DNA of 64,000 bases, taken from the NCBI GenBank assembly GCA_001792895.1, contig MARA01000018.1, positions 744,001 through 808,000 on the forward strand. Reading direction: 5' to 3'. This DNA comes from Lentinus brumalis. Lineage: Eukaryota > Basidiomycota > Agaricomycetes > Polyporales > Polyporaceae. The translations under genes were made by a program, and so were the position numbers. Position 1 is the stretch's first letter. The number at the start of each line of letters is the position of its first letter. Of the stretch, positions 49,424 through 60,316 are shown piece by piece. The notes beneath the pieces were generated by a model, which made no database searches, had not been told where the DNA came from, and was given only the letters and a program-made list of their open reading frames with translations.

Positions 49424-52400
49424 GGTATCGCGCACGCTGGTGAGGGGAGGGAGGAGGGACGAGGAGGGAGGAAGGCTAGGCTCGTCCCCAGCCTGTTCGG
49501 TGATGGCGATTTCGAGCTCCGCTGTGAGGGCACCGAACAGGCTGGGCTAACCCGGCGTCATTTAGGTGAGTCGGCCCGTGGGAAAACGGACTTGTGAATT
49601 CGTGCAATCGCTCTCATCCTTCCACTGGGCAGTTCTATCATCTATCAGGAAGCCCTCCACAGACGTTGTCTAGACAACTTGCGATACCTGTAGTAAGCCC
49701 TATTGATGTCTTTGAAACCCTTTGGGTGCTCTGTTCAAGTGCTGTCCGCTGATTTGTCTACATTTTACAGCAAATTTGCTTCTGCTGGGCTCACGGTTGA
49801 CCCTTACAGTCCAAAAAGCGATGTGCAGGGCCCCAGCAATGCTACAACTCACGTCCATGCTCAACACTCTCGGTCCTGTCTCGTGGTGACCGACACGAAC
49901 AAGAACGCAGATCTGAAGCCTTTTCGCAGACGGGCGCCTATTCGAGAGCGCGGCGCCTTTGAGTCCTCACGAAAAGCCGCGAGCTCAAGTCGCATCCCTC
50001 ACAATGGCTCCAAATTTTGGTAGACTCGTCCTTGGAGCACAGTCTGGGCCAGGATCTCGGTTTTCATGGCGACTTTGTGCATGCATGAATGAGCTGCCCA
50101 ATGAAGGCCATTTCGTGAATCCTGCTAAGTCCGCTTTCCCACGACCCTTCCCACCTAAAGGGCGACGGGTTAGCCCAGTCGGTATAGGGAGCTTGCCCCA
50201 TTTCGAACTCCGCTGATGCCTCGTGCAAGCTCCCTATACCGACTGGCGCGCGAGTCTAGAGGAAGGCGGAGGGAGAGCTTTAAGGTGGCGGGGGAATGGG
50301 CATGGTGCAATTCGGTAAGCCTTGGCGAGCGGCGGTCCGTACGGACATCCTCGGCACCGCCACTCTATCTCCACTTCCGCTGCTCGTCCATGTCCTCGCC
50401 TGATGCTGGCCAGACAGCTTGGCTGACAGCAACCTTGCCAACCCTCGACGATCCTAGCCTCGGTATGACCATGTAAGACAGCGCTGACGACGGGGATTGT
50501 AGACGGCCGGAGACTCGCTGACAGGGCCAGGCGCCGACCACTAAGTTTCGAGCAAAACTGAGTGAGTTCTTAGCGACTGCTTCTCTATTATAGGTCTGGA
50601 GGCCTGAGAGCTGTGCTTGAGTGTGCCCGAAGCTTGATCACCATGGCCGTAACTTCAGCAAAAGTGCATATTTTATGCATACTCATGCATACCTGGCAGG
50701 GCATCGCATTCCTGGCCGTGCACTGCCAACGTATGCAGCATGCATGCGATGGTTAGCCCCTGTATGCACACAAGGCATGTCTCCGCATACCACGGAAGTG
50801 CACTGCAACCTTCAACGTGCACTGCTATGATTTGCGATGCACCGCTAGGTATGCATTGCAACGCCGATGTATACAGGTTGCACACACTATCATGGAAGCT
50901 CCGATGTCTTCTCAATTAGTTCAGACACAGTATAGACGGGGACAACTCATAAATCGGGAGTTTCGAGCATACAATCATGTACATGACATGACAGTGCGAC
51001 TATCTACGATCTAACACGTTACCCATCACGCCCTACGAATCAACCTTCGCTCACCTATGCCCGGACTGTGTGCAATGTCGGTGAGCATGCGGTGCTCTGG
51101 ACGGGGACAGAACCTATTTGCTCACCTAGAACGGATGCCAGAAAGCACACCCACGAGACCAAGTGTGGCGGTGCGCGGGTCCATGCATCTGATTGGCGAT
51201 CGCAGACCTCCCCCGCCAAGTCCGGCTCCGCTTCGATGTCGCATGATGTATGCGCCTCTTTTCGCCGACGACGGTCTGGATGATGCCCTCTGGTAGCATA
51301 CCAAGGAGCTCCGCGATTGATGGACGTCTACAAGTGTTCAGTTGAGGTGCACGGCGCTTCAGTAGTCGGTTACGGCGTTAGAATAAGCGACCCAGGCTAC
51401 TCACGGTCCTTACCGGCGAGTATCTCTGCGTGGAGTCGTAGCCGGTTATTGTATGGACTAGAGGCCGAAGTTGCAGACCCGGAGTTGCCACAATGAGCGA
51501 GGAAGCGATGGGTAAATGCCACTTGATCGAGTATGTATATGAATGTGCGTACCTTATAATTGCAGTCTTTGTTGATGGCAATGTTGCTGGGGTTCTGCGC
51601 GGTGGTGAGAAGGACAGAGGGCTACAGGTGTACGACACTCACGAGTCACAAGATTGCAGTGGACCAGGACGGATCACGATGCCAGCCTGAGTTCGAGAGG
51701 ACATCTTCAAGTCTACGGGAAATCTGTTAGAGGAAGTACTGGATGAGCTGCTTCTCGAGGGAGTACATTGAGAGCATACACTGTTACGAGCAGCCATTTG
51801 TGTGACTATATGCTGCAGGAATCATGCAACAGCAGCTTCAGAGGGTACAAATCATGACAAAGAGTCCAGAAGCTGCTTCCCTCAACAGCGGCTGCGGCGC
51901 ACGAGAGGTGTGGCTGAGCAAGGGAGCGCGAGGAAGAGCAAGAGCGAGGAAGAGCAAGCTGCAAGAGTGAGGACGAGGGCGAGGACGAAAACGACAACTT
52001 GTGCAGCTATATGTGCACCTGGATGGGACCCTCCGAAAGCAAAGACCACCTGGAGGCCAGGTTTCTGCAGCGAGAGAAGCTGTACGGCGGTGGTGGTAGG
52101 AAAGAGACGGGCAAGGAGACGAAGATGAGCAGACGCAACGCGTTTTGTCCGAGGAACCTATCAAAACTCCGCAGAGGCATCACGTGCACCGTGTCGCGTC
52201 GTGTCAGGCTTCAGCCCAACTTCATCGCAAACTCGACTCTCTGAGTCTCCTACTCGCTTCTTACGTCTCAGCGCTGAACACTCGACTCGGCTTCTTGTAC
52301 TGGAGTCATACACACGACAATAGGTCGAGGATGTGGAGGGTCCAACCGGTATGCAAGTAAGTACGTGCATTGCAACCATAAACAGATAGGGTGCAACGTC

Positions 52401-52790
52401 AGTGTTTGCATGTCACTGCGTACTATGCCAGAGCACTGTGATGCACCGCAGCTCCCGACAGAGCACTCCGGAATTTGCAGTCCCTTGCAGTGCGCCATAA
52501 TGATTTCCATGCATCTGTGTAGCTCAAAAGTACAATGTTACGGTACGCAAACCTCACGGTTTGTTGCAGAGCGTTGCATACAATTTGCACTTTTGCTGAT
52601 GAAGTACAGTCACGGATCACGTGAACCCAGGCGGTCTTCAGGAATCAGGTGGAGTCTAGATGTGAGTCCTGACAGCTCGGAGACTGATATCAATGAAATG
52701 TGCAGGCTTTGAAGCGGGAGTGGGGCCACGTCACAAGAAGTAACGTTCATTCCCGCGCCATCTCCAGTCCCAGCGTGAGCTCAGGTAATA
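49424..52790. other. Gene-free region with GCAT-rich tracts and a perfect hairpin
   Basis: No supported gene. 50640-50880 and 52345-52590 are dense in TGCA, GCATGC and TGCAT words, giving many short palindromes. A perfect hairpin lies at 50175-50246. GC content falls compared with the left part of the window. Short open frames lack motifs. Confidence 0.5.
50175..50246. repeat. Perfect 21-bp inverted repeat with 30-nt loop
   Basis: Left arm 50175-50195 and right arm 50226-50246 are exact reverse complements (arm begins ccagtcggtataggg). The 30-nt spacer is 50196-50225. No gene lies within several hundred bases on either side. Confidence 0.9.
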
Positions 52791-52792
52791 GG

Positions 52793-53230
52793 TCTTCTTA
52801 TTGGAGTCAATGACCACCCACAGCATTATTACCTGCTATAGTCCTCCTTGTACCACTGTAGTATCTGTCACAGTTGCCCTCATAACACCCACTTACCCAC
52901 CGCATTATTATCTGCTATAGTCCTCCTTGTATCACTTCATTATCTGCTTTGTTATCTGTTGCAGTTGCCCTTATAACACTCACTTACCCGCTGCATTATT
53001 ATTTGCCATAGTCCTCCTTGTATTGCTTTGTTATCCGCTTTGTTATCTATTATAGTTGCCCTCATGATGCCCACTTACCTGCTGTGTTATTATCTGTGAT
53101 AATAGTCCTCCTTCTATCACTTTGTTATCCATCATAGTTGCCCTCATACTGCTCACTTACCCACTGTGTTATTATCTGCCATAGTCCTCCTTGTATTGTT
53201 TTGTTATCTGCTTTGTTATCCCTCATACTG
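52793..53230 (+). repeat. Minisatellite array, left copy
   Basis: About five tandem units of 79-91 bp. Each contains 'gcattattatctgctatag', 'tcctccttgta', 'tatctg', 'agttgccctcataacaccc' and 'acttaccc'. Unit starts are near 52823, 52902, 52993, 53084 and 53166. The array is preceded by 'ttggagtcaatga'. The same array, in the same orientation and with the same lead-in, begins again at about 63858. Confidence 0.85.
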
Positions 53231-53363
53231 TACCATTTTGAATAGTTCGACCAGCCCTGTGATGTGTGACAGGCTGATTTTGTCGAACATATTCGACCAA
53301 CCGGCCGGTGACCGTGACATTGGGCGAAATTTCGACCAAAATTAGCCACAATTAGGGCGCACG

Positions 53364-54112
53364 TGTTAAGACTGTGCACGCCGGGATGAAGTCCGGTGGA
53401 AGTCCGGACGGAGTTACGGAGTTACGAAGTCCGGAACGAGACACGCTGAGGGTGAAGACTTCGGCGAAGCTATTGATCAACGCCTTGAGGATCCACGAAG
53501 GTCTTCAATTTAGGACAGACAAGAGATCCGGGGTTTATACCGGAGCAAGCAATGAGTAAGAAGATAAGCAAGAGATAATACCAAGCAAGAGAGAAGTCAA
53601 GCCAGAGATAAGAAGTCAAGCAGAAGTCGGGGGTCGGAGGTCGGAGGTCGGAGGTCAGAAGTCTGGTCGGAAGGATTGGACGTTGAGAGAGAGCGAACAG
53701 AATAGATTGAGCTCAGAGTCGTAATGGGGAGTGTAACGAGATATCAGAACTGAAGTCTAAGCGTGGCTACGAGGAGGCTTATATAGTAAAGCCCGAAAGT
53801 CCGGAGAGGAGTAGCCAAGACATAAGTAAAGGAGGTACGGAACCGGAGTCAGGCGGAAGCAGATGATCAACCAATACAATGTATAGTAAGATCGAATGAA
53901 GGATGGATACAATGGAAGATGATCGAATGAACGGAGTCTGATCACGGAGGCGGATGCAAGCGGAAGCAGATGGTCTAGAGTCCGGGTCAAGTAAGAAGAC
54001 GATAAGGGGTGAAGCGATCGAGGATAGTAACACATGTAAGAACGAACTGGAGTTGCAGAGTCTCAGGTAGGTCCGGACCGGAGTTGGTGCCTTGTGGGCA
54101 TGGAATGTAACA
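53364..54112 (-). repeat. 3' LTR of the chromodomain retrotransposon
   Basis: Begins TGTTAAG and ends TGTAACA on the plus strand, so it has the TG...CA ends and a TGTTA/TAACA short inverted terminus, 749 bp long. On the minus strand it is directly preceded by a purine tract (GTGGGGGATAC), the likely polypurine primer. No second LTR was found, so the boundaries rest on the ends and the primer site only. Confidence 0.65.
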
Positions 54113-54275
54113 GTATCCCCCACGGGGTCCGAGCCCTCGAGGACCGATAGGAAGTCCAATGGAATGATGTTTCAATCTGACGTGTGACGACCAGACAGAT
54201 GATGATTGGACAGGTGAAGGTCGGATGTGATGTTCGAAGTTGTGAAGGTCGGAAAGATCCGGATCAGATACGGAC

Positions 54276-54282
54276 TATAAAG
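54276..54282 (+). promoter_or_regulatory. TATA box of the antisense retroelement-borne gene
   Basis: TATAAAG at 54 nt upstream of the ATG at 54336, on the plus strand and therefore opposite to the retrotransposon. It is followed by TTCTTGTTCCACACCATCACC just before the ATG, a good leader context. Confidence 0.6.
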
Positions 54283-54335
54283 TTCCGAGCCGGAGTCGGG
54301 GGTGATCAAAACTCTTCTTGTTCCACACCATCACC

Positions 54336-55558
54336 ATGCCTCCGAAGACACAAGACGAAATCGCCGCACTGCGCCTCCAACAGGCCGAAGCCCAAGGTTA
54401 TACCATATCAACCAAGTCAATAAGCAAACCATTCAATGACCATCAATATGCCAAATAGTAGACAGGTATACCCTTGAGGGTGGCTCAAGGGTACCGAGGG
54501 TTGACAGATCTCTACCCCCACCCTTACCCTTGGGCAACCCTACCCCTCAACCCTGAGGGTTTTCCGTACCCCTGCAGGGCACTAGAGGCCGCACTCCGGA
54601 GGGCGGAGGCGGAGGCGGAGGCGGAGGCGGAGGCGGAGGCGAAGCAGGCCAAGCAGCTGAAGAAGAGGACCCGACGAAGCCGAGGTCGGGCGGAGTCGCG
54701 GCCGGAAGGAGTGGACTGAGAAGGCCACCGAGTAAGTCCGGACTCGGAGTCCCGATTGAGTTGTTTACTGATGTTTGAAACAGTTCCCCCTGCACGCCTT
54801 GCCGCAAGGCGAAGGCCATCTGCCGGTACTACATGTCCAGCAGATCCGCTGCGTGCGTGCGTTGCCAGGAGAAGAAGGTGAAGTGCGAGGGTGGGAATCC
54901 GCCGGCCGGAGTCCGGGTCAAGAAGCGGAAGACCCACGACGTGGTCGACAGTGACCTCGAGGACAAAACCCCGACGCCGAAGAAGAAGAAGGTCAAGGAG
55001 ACTCCGAAGGCCGGCCCCTCGAAGGGAAAGGAGAGGGCACACCCGGAGCTGGAGCCAAAACCGGAGGTTGAGAAGGTGCAACCGAAGAAGATCGTGATCA
55101 TGTTGAGGGACCTCTTCCTCTGGGTCCTGCAGGAGGTGTCCGCGTGCCGGAGCGAGATCCGGAAGCTCCGGCCGGACATGGCATCCTTGCAGGAGGAGAT
55201 GTCAGAGCTGCAGGATGAGGTGAGGAAGATGAGGGTGGAGGAGGCCCGGCTCTGGATGGAGCTACGGAAGTTGGATGACTTCCGGAACCGGGCCGGGGCC
55301 GTGGAGGCCTACTTCGCTCGGTTCAAGTCCGACAAAGTCCCGGGGTTCAGGAAGGAGCCGGATGCCGATGAAAACGAATCGGCCGAAGAACAGGAGGAGT
55401 CCGAGAGGGAAGCCGGGAAGGGTCCGGAGAAGAAGGGTGAGGGTGAAGGGTCCGGGGAGAGTCCGGAGGGGTCTGATGGGCAGGAGTCCGGCAAGGAGCC
55501 GGAGAAGACAGGAGAAGGGTCTGGGAAGGGGCCGGAGGGCCAGGGTCCGAAGAAGTGA
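54336..55558 (+). CDS. Zn2Cys6-like coiled-coil protein encoded antisense inside the retroelement
   Basis: Plus-strand gene between the LTR and the integrase/chromodomain, opposite to gag-pol. Probable exons: 54336-54396 (MPPKTQDEIAALRLQQAEAQ), about 54586-54731 and 54784-55558. Exon 2 has an Ala/Glu repeat from a (GCGGAG)n tract and then changes frame; its length is not compatible with both splice phases, so it has an indel. Exon 3 opens with SPCTPCRKAKAICRYY and continues AACVRCQEKKVKCEGG, i.e. C-x2-C-x6-C and C-x2-C-x6-C separated by 11 residues, a Zn2Cys6-like arrangement. Then come a basic Lys-rich segment (TPKKKKVKETPKAGPSKGKE), a Leu/Glu coiled coil (LQEEMSELQDEVRKMRVEEARLW) and an acidic Gly/Glu/Ser tail ending GPEGQGPKK. 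DNA binding is inference from the cysteine pattern. Its function for the element is unknown. Confidence 0.7.
54603..54640 (+). repeat. (GCGGAG)n microsatellite
   Basis: About six hexamer units coding Ala-Glu in exon 2 of the antisense gene. Length changes here keep the frame. Confidence 0.9.
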
Positions 55559-55716
55559 ATGGAGTCCGAAGTCCGGACGTCCGTGTAGATAGAAAAATTG
55601 AATCTTTTCTTGAGTCAACAACTGAGTGAAGTCTGAACAAGAGTGAACAACAAGCCAGACAGTAAGTAATTGTAAGAGGGTCAGATGGTTTGTAATAGTA
55701 TAAGAACATTTTGTAA

Positions 55717-57369
55717 TCAGATCAGAATGAATAGGATGAGTAAGAATTGAAGAATGACCAGAAGTGATAAGTAAGAACCATAAGTAATCAGAGTGAAGCA
55801 AGAGGTCCGGGCTTGTCCGGACCGATGGAAGTCCGCAAGGAGTTCCTGGGCGTGTCCGAGCTCGGTAGCGAGGATCCATGATGTTTCTTTGTCGGTGCCT
55901 TCATACCCGGCCCACCGGACCAGGTACAGGAGTTGACAGGATCGGCGCCGGCGATCAATCTTGGAGTCGAGGACCTCGGAGATTTTGTACTCGGGTTCTT
56001 GGTCGATCTCGATCGGAGGGGGTGGAGTTTGGACACGTCCGGGGATGGTGTTCGGAGTTGCGGGTTCAAGCTGGGAGACATGGAATACGGCGTGGATAGC
56101 CCGCATGGATTCGGGGAGACGGAGGTTGAAGGAGTGAGTTCTGGGCTGAGCGATGATCTCATAAGGGCCCAAGAACTTTTCTGAGAGCTTCTTGGCGGGG
56201 CAAGTGGAACGGATGAACTCGGCATGGACATAGGCGTAGTCTCTGACCCGGAAGTCCGGCGCTGGAAGACAATGTTTGTCGGCTTGGACTTGGTAATGGG
56301 CCTGAGCTTCAGCGATATGTTCTCGGAGTGCGGAGTGGAGTTTGTCGAGGTCTATGGCGAACTCCCGAGCCCGAGCGGAGGTGAGGTCGCATTCCGGGCG
56401 GATGGCTAGTCCGGAATGATAGCCCTTGTTTGCAAGGAAGGGGAGAGTCCGGTGGTGGCGTTCGGAGCATTGTTGTACGCCAACTCCGCGAGTGGCAGGA
56501 GTTTGGACCAGTTGTCCTGTTGATAGTTGCAGTAGATGCAGAGGTACTATTCCAGGGTCTGGTTGACACGTTCGGTTTGTCTGTCGCCTTCCGGATGATA
56601 TCCGGAGGTGAAGTGAAGCTTCATATCGAGAGCTTTGCCGAGGGAACGGAAGAAGTGTGAGACGAACTCCGAGCCCCAGTCCGAGGTGACGTGGGAAGGA
56701 ACTCCGTGCTTGGAGAAAACATGGAGAATGAACAGTTCGGCGAGTTCCTGAGCATTGAGGGTGTTGTGCGTAGGAATGAAGATGGACTGTTTGGTCAACC
56801 GGTCAACTATGACAAGAATCGCGGTGTAACCCTCGGAGTCCGGAAGCTGTTCGATGAGATCCATGGAGATGGAGTTCCACGGTCGTTCGGGGATGGGGAG
56901 TTGTTTCAGCATTCCGTAGGGAAGATGACGAGGGGTTTTAGATCGGGCACAGGTGGTACAGGATTTGCAGTAGTCCCGGACGAAGATCCGGAGTCCGGGC
57001 CAGTTGTAGTCCCGGAGGACGAGGTCTTGAGTCTTGTTCTGTCCCCAGTGGCCAGCCGTTGGATGGTCGTGGTGGGCCCGGAGGACGCGTAGACGGAGGT
57101 CGCCAAGATCCGGAACATAGATGCAATTGTTGAGACAAAGGAAGCCTTCTGGATTGAAGGTCCAATGAGGATGATTGGGGTCAGAAGCAGACTTGATGCC
57201 CGTGACGAGCTCCAGGGAGGTGGATCCTGAGTTCTGAGCGGACAGGATGTCTGTCCGGAGTTGAGTGTCGTCGAGTGCGAACACTGCTCGGAGGATGGGA
57301 AGGTGCAGAATCGTTGCCCAGAGGGATGAAGCAAGTTGCTCTTGAGTGACAGTGACTTCAGTTGGACTG
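55717..57369 (-). pseudogene. Integrase and chromodomain part of pol
   Basis: Reads on the minus strand from the insertion at 57369 to the stop at 55717. Seen in order: HHDHPTAGHWGQNKT with CKSCTTCARSK (HHCC zinc-binding region), SMDLIEQLP and TSDWGSEFVSHFF (catalytic Asp residues of the D,D35E core), then FHVSQLEP and a chromodomain (EYKISEVLDSK, LYLVRWAGYEGTDKETSWI). An in-frame TAG at 56547-56549 follows NQTLE where the family has Gln, a CAG-to-TAG change. The reading resumes in the same frame after it. Inactive as it stands. Confidence 0.85.
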
Positions 57370-57529
57370 AATAATTTAGAGCCCTTAGTTAAGGTGGTTA
57401 CTCGATCATTTGGGCCCTTAGTACAGGGTGGCGTCTATTCAACCAAATATTTGGTTCTCAGGCTGCCTTTGCGGGTCACGTATATTCATCAAATATTTTG
57501 AGACATACGAATTGACACAAAAATGCGCC

Positions 57530-57597
57530 CAAAGGGAATTGAACCCGCAGCCAATAGAAACCACTAGCACACAATCCAACTGAACCATTGGGCCTTT
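57530..57597 (-). other. tRNA-like module in fold-back element, left arm
   Basis: The minus strand reads GGCCCAATGGTTCAGTTGG (A-box-like) and later GCGGGTTCAATTCCC (B-box-like), then a GGGC closing segment and GCATTTTT. An approximate acceptor stem (GCCCAA with TTTGGGC) and anticodon stem can be drawn, but the anticodon loop lacks the usual T33. It is a tRNA-derived or tRNA-mimicking sequence rather than a functional tRNA. Confidence 0.45.
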
Positions 57598-57642
57598 ACA
57601 ACGTGTGATTTATGCGTGAATAAGTACATTGTGAGCACTGTG

Positions 57643-57686
57643 GTACGAACAGTCATCTATGGCCGGCCATAGATGACTGTTCGTAC
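57643..57686. repeat. 44-bp perfect palindrome
   Basis: Two adjacent 22-bp arms (57643-57664 and 57665-57686) are exact reverse complements with no spacer, centred on GGCCGGCC, inside the fold-back element. Confidence 0.95.
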
Positions 57687-57907
57687 TACAAAGGGTGCTA
57701 AGGATCTAGATACATACTTGATTGATAGCACATGTAATAGGGCAAGTAATCGTACTTCCGAGGCAAGACAATAAATGCTTAGCGACACTGAAACATAAGG
57801 CTCAGTTGTAAAATGTAATGAAAGTAAGCAAGTAAGCAAGAGCGTAGTACTTACTTACTAGGTGTTATTTGCATAATATGATGTCACATGTTGAGATATT
57901 TGGAAAG

Positions 57908-57990
57908 GCCCAGTGGTGTGGTCGGACAAAGCAGCGGACTTCTCATGGTAACCCCTTGTGCGCTGGTTCGAACCTGCTTCATGCATTTTT
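57908..57990 (+). other. tRNA-like module in fold-back element, right arm
   Basis: The plus strand reads GGCCCAGTGGTGTGGTCGGA (A-box-like) and later GCTGGTTCGAACCTGC (B-box consensus GGTTCGAA-C), then GCATTTTT. The order and ends match the left-arm module on the opposite strand, so the two are mirror-image copies. The T-arm pairs poorly, so a working tRNA is unlikely. Confidence 0.45.
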
Positions 57991-58092
57991 AAAAGCTGTT
58001 TGCGAAACAAATATTTGGGTCCATAGACGCCACCCTGTACTAAGGGCCCAAATGATCCAGCAACCACCTTAACTAAGGCTGCCAAATAATTT

Positions 58093-60236
58093 GGGGTAGC
58101 TGATACTAATGTGAGTGAAGACTGGTCGAAAGTTGTGTGGGTTGATGACAGAGTAGTCACTATCCCCCTCTTTTGGGTAGACGTCCCAACGGCAAGTGAG
58201 TGTGTCGGGTTTTGCTCCGAGTTTTCCGGGGCAGAACCGGATGACCATGTTGAACCGCGACAGGTACTCGGATCAGCGGGCTTGACGGCGGGTAAGGAGT
58301 TTGGTAGTGGAGAAGTACTCGAGGTTCTTGTGATCCGTGACGACGTCGACCGGAGTTCCGGAGCCCTCGAGGTAGTGCCGCCAAGTCTTGAATGCTTCAT
58401 AGATAGCGAGTAGTTCCTTGTCGTGGGTGTCATAGTTCAACTCCACGCCGGAGAGGGTACAGGAGTGGAAAGCGATGGGGTGGAGTTCACCGGAGTCCGA
58501 GGTGATGGACAGAATTCCGGCGATGGTGTAGTCCGAAGTGTTGGTTTTGATGGTGATCTGCCGATCCGGTTCCCAGTGATGAAGTACCGGAGCCGTGGTG
58601 AACACCTTCTTGAGAGTGTTGAAAGCATCGCAGCAGGCGTCAGAGAAGTTCCATGGAACGTTCTTCCGGGTCAGGCGGGTCAATGGAATGACGATCTCGG
58701 AGTAGTTGGGAATGAAACACCGGTAGAAGTTGGCGATTCCAAGGAATGACTGTATGTCTCGGACCTTCCGGGGTTCCGGCCACTCGAGGATCGTCTTGAC
58801 CTTGTCCGTAGACATAGTGAGGCTTTCGGCAGAGAGGATGTAGCCCAGATACTCGATGGACTCCATGTGGAATTCACATTTGTCCGTGCGAGCATAGAGT
58901 TTGTGCTTCCGGAGACGTTGCAGGACTTCTTTGACGTGCTTCCGGTGATCAGCAGGGTTATCGGAGTAGATGAGGATGTCGTCGAGATAGACGACCACAC
59001 AAACATCTAGCAAGTCCACAAAGATGTCGTTGACAAAATGTTGAAAGGCTGCCGGAGCGTTGGAAAGTCCAAATGGCATGACACGCCACTCGAATGAACC
59101 GTAGCGAGTCCGGAAGGCAGTCTTCCATTCATCTCCGGGAGCGATGCGGATTAGGTTGTAAGCGTGCCGGAGGTCGATCTTGGTATAGATACGAGCCTTC
59201 CGGGGAGCATCAAGGAGGTCCGAGATGAGCGGGAGCGGATAGCAATCCTTCCGAGTGATCTTGTTAAGTCCTCGATAGTCAACACACAAGCGTAGTGAGC
59301 CGTCTTTCTTTTTGACGAAGAGGACCGGAGATCCGCAGGGGAAGTTCGACGGAGCGATGAACCCCGAGCGAAGATTCTCCTCGATGTATTCCCCGAGGGT
59401 ATCGAGCTCGAGCTGGGACAGGGAGTAGATGGGTCCGAGGGGTGGAACAGCGCCGTCTTCCAGTTCGATCTTCAGGCCGTACGGACGGTGCTCCGGGAGG
59501 GTGTCGGCCTTAGCCTTGTTGAAGACGTCCGCAAACTCTCAGTACTCTTCCGGAACTCCGGGAGGAAGGTCTGGAGGGGGAGCGTCTGAGAGGGACGTGC
59601 TACGAGCTGTGGCGGACTTGGCAGATAGATTGAGAGTGAAACTCTCTGAGCCCTGGAGCTTACAGGCGCATGCGAACGCGGCTGCTCCGATCAGGGAGAC
59701 AGACGGAGGCTTGGGCGGAGGCCCTGGCACTCTGGAGTCCGGTGGAGGTTCCGGACCAGACAGAGGTATGGGACGGGCTGAGGGCGTAGTCCGGAATTGG
59801 ATGCTATGTGTCTTCCAGTCAATCAACAGATTGTAGTCGAGAGCCAGCTGTATCCCAGGACAGCGGAGAGGGACTTGTCGAGCGGAGTGACGTGAAGTCG
59901 ATGTTTAGAACTTCCCCGGAGGGAAAGTGTACAGGAAGGGTGGTTATCCGAGTAATAGATGTATTAGATGATCCGTCAAATAAGGACAACCAGAGCGGAG
60001 GAATGGAGGATGTCTCCAGAGCGGAGGAATGGAGGATGTCTGAAGTCCGTGCTCATCGACGAAGTCCGATCAATAAAGCAATGCGATGATCCGGAGTCAA
60101 CTAGAGCCGTGAACGAGTTTTCGAGGTTTTTGGCATAGAGACAGAGGAGGAGAGCAGAGGGGTCCGAAAGAGCGGAAGTGTTGAGACGGAGTTGCGATTC
60201 CGCGTGGGTCAAGTCAACGCGGTCTACACCACACAC
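58093..60236 (-). pseudogene. Protease, reverse transcriptase and RNase H part of pol
   Basis: Minus strand. The protease has ALVDSGSSHCFID (retropepsin DSG). Reverse transcriptase follows: LFVKKKDGSLRLCVDYRGLN, FEWRVMPFGLSNAPAAFQ, and VVVYLDDILIYS with the YLDD active site. Then EYLGYILS, the RNase H start, and HDKELLAIYEAFKTWRHYLEG. An in-frame TGA after PEEY, where Trp would fit, breaks the frame near 59539. In RNase H the usual T-D-A-S reads T-N-T-S, losing the first catalytic Asp. A 25-bp tandem duplication (agagcggaggaatggaggatg) lies at about 59992-60042. Reading runs up to the fold-back insertion. Confidence 0.88.
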
Positions 60237-60316
60237 GGATTGTGGAGGATCGCAGCCTAGTTTTTTGGCTCCGCGGGGTCCGGAGCATTGTCCGGAGCAG
60301 CAGGAGCGTCAGGTGC

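Larger units (their letters stand above)
57370..58092. mobile_element. 707-bp fold-back (hAT-like MITE) insertion in pol with 8-bp target duplication
   Basis: The element at 57378-58084 is flanked by AATAATTT at 57370-57377 and 58085-58092. Terminal regions of about 75-80 bp are inverted copies of each other, sharing ccttagttaaggtggtt, atcatttgggcccttag and tacagggtggcgtctat. Flanking pol codons join in frame across one copy of the 8-bp repeat, confirming insertion. An 8-bp duplication is typical of hAT-type transposition. It has no coding capacity. Inside are two tRNA-like modules pointing outward and a 44-bp perfect palindrome. Confidence 0.88.

Noticed and set aside
52793..53230. CRISPR-like repeat array
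   Set aside because: Units are diverged tandem copies without unique spacers, in a eukaryotic genome; a minisatellite explains it.
57530..57990. Functional tRNA genes in the fold-back element
   Set aside because: B-box and partial stems are present, but the anticodon loop and T-stem are poor on both modules.
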